Shown here in pieces: positions 5,704-6,191 of a DNA stretch of 6,191 nt (the first letter of the stretch is position 1; each line of letters opens with the position of its first letter). The notes beneath the pieces are model-generated. The model saw only the letters and a program-made list of their open reading frames with translations, had not been told where the DNA came from and ran no database searches. The position numbers and the translations under genes were made by a program. The DNA lies in contig JAFAWZ010000188.1 in assembly GCA_019241495.1 (NCBI GenBank), positions 1 through 6,191 of the forward strand, given 5' to 3'. Source of the stretch: Acidimicrobiales bacterium (lineage in GTDB: Bacteria; Actinomycetota; Acidimicrobiia; Acidimicrobiales; Palsa-688).

Positions 5704-6191
5704 TCAGACGTGGTCGGGTGGCCAGTCCGGTCCGACCGCCCAGGACATCACGGTGGCGAAGGCTCCCACGATCACCTGCAGCCCGGCGGTGATCGGATCC
5801 TCGCCTTCGGAAGCGAGGGGGCGCCCGGCGGTCGCGGCGAGGGTGCGCAGCACGTTGCGGGCCAGCTCGGCGCTCGGCTCGTGCCCCTTGGCGGCCCGGG
5901 CGCCCAGCTCGAGGAGCATGGGCAGGACGTCGGCCAGCACGTAGCCGAGGACGAGGGCAGACTTCTCAGGATTGTCGCGGAGGCCGTCGATGCCGCCCGC
6001 CGAGGCCAGGCTGGCTTCGAAGCGGCGTCTCGTGTCCTCGAGAAGGGTCTCGACGGCCGCGGTCAGGAGCGCCTCCTTCGAGTCGAAGTACCGGTACACG
6101 TTCCCTTTGGCCATGCCGGCCGCATCGGCTATGTCGTTCACGGAGACCTCGCTGTAGCCTCGGGTCTTGAACGCGTCGATGGCCGAGGCCA
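5704..6191 (-). CDS. TetR/AcrR-family transcriptional regulator (N-terminus beyond window)
   Basis: 161 residues plus the stop are visible. The reading frame is open to the window edge, and an internal GTG at 6141 would cut into the DNA-binding domain, so the gene is 5'-partial here rather than starting there. The TetR helix-turn-helix is clear: AIDAFKTRGYSEVSVNDIAD, then AAGMAKGNVYRYFDSKEALL, with the usual recognition helix GNVYRYF. The C-terminal half (from about VETLLEDTRRRF) is the helical ligand and dimer domain, whose effector cannot be read from sequence. Such proteins are usually repressors released by a small molecule. The gene runs in the same direction as the hopanoid operon but is separated from it by the low-G+C block. 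It may control neighbours on its far side rather than hpnC. Base composition is that of the host genes. Confidence 0.92.
   Translation of the reverse strand, partial: ASAIDAFKTRGYSEVSVNDIADAAGMAKGNVYRYFDSKEALLTAAVETLLEDTRRRFEASLASAGGIDGLRDNPEKSALVLGYVLADVLPMLLELGARAAKGHEPSAELARNVLRTLAATAGRPLASEGEDPITAGLQVIVGAFATVMSWAVGPDWPPDHV

Noticed and set aside
1..6191. tRNA, rRNA, CRISPR array, transposase or integrase
   Set aside because: I looked for cloverleaf-like pairs, regularly spaced repeats and recombinase motifs and found none.

Overview
The window comes from a very GC-rich chromosome. Gene bodies are often above 70% G+C (line 1081-1140 is 50/60 G+C), GTG and TTG starts are common, and genes are packed with 4-bp start/stop overlaps. 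The proteins resemble actinobacterial versions of hopanoid enzymes, and the order hpnC-hpnD-hpnE-polyprenyl synthase-shc is the one known from Streptomyces hop clusters. An actinobacterium is therefore the best guess. The class cannot be fixed from this sequence.

Every gene I accept is on the minus strand, so biological order runs from high to low coordinates. At 6191-5704 lies a TetR-family regulator whose first residues are beyond the window edge. Next comes a block of clearly lower G+C (about 5031-5700; line 5581-5640 is 26/60 G+C). It holds two tiny overlapping genes, an unknown 60-aa protein and a 62-aa excisionase/MerR-like helix-turn-helix protein, with a 7+7 bp inverted repeat just upstream of them. 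The block is bordered by imperfect direct repeats, and part of the repeat recurs in inverted orientation inside the HTH gene. It looks like an insertion or a locally regulated module rather than part of the hopanoid pathway.

From 5016 to 1 runs a five-gene operon for making squalene and cyclising it. A polyprenyl diphosphate synthase (1908-865) supplies farnesyl diphosphate. HpnD (4147-3296) condenses two of these to presqualene diphosphate. HpnC (5016-4144) converts that to hydroxysqualene. HpnE (3299-1905), a flavoprotein, reduces it to squalene. Squalene-hopene cyclase (868 to the window edge, N-terminal 289 residues only) folds squalene into the hopane skeleton. All four junctions are 4-bp overlaps (GTGA, ATGA, GTGA, TTGA), which suggests one transcript and coupled translation. 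A consensus-like promoter lies immediately before hpnC.

The metabolic part is well understood. The part worth a second look is the low-G+C module and its repeats between the TetR gene and hpnC, together with the unusual promoter/start arrangement of hpnC. I saw no tRNA, rRNA, CRISPR array, transposase or integrase.
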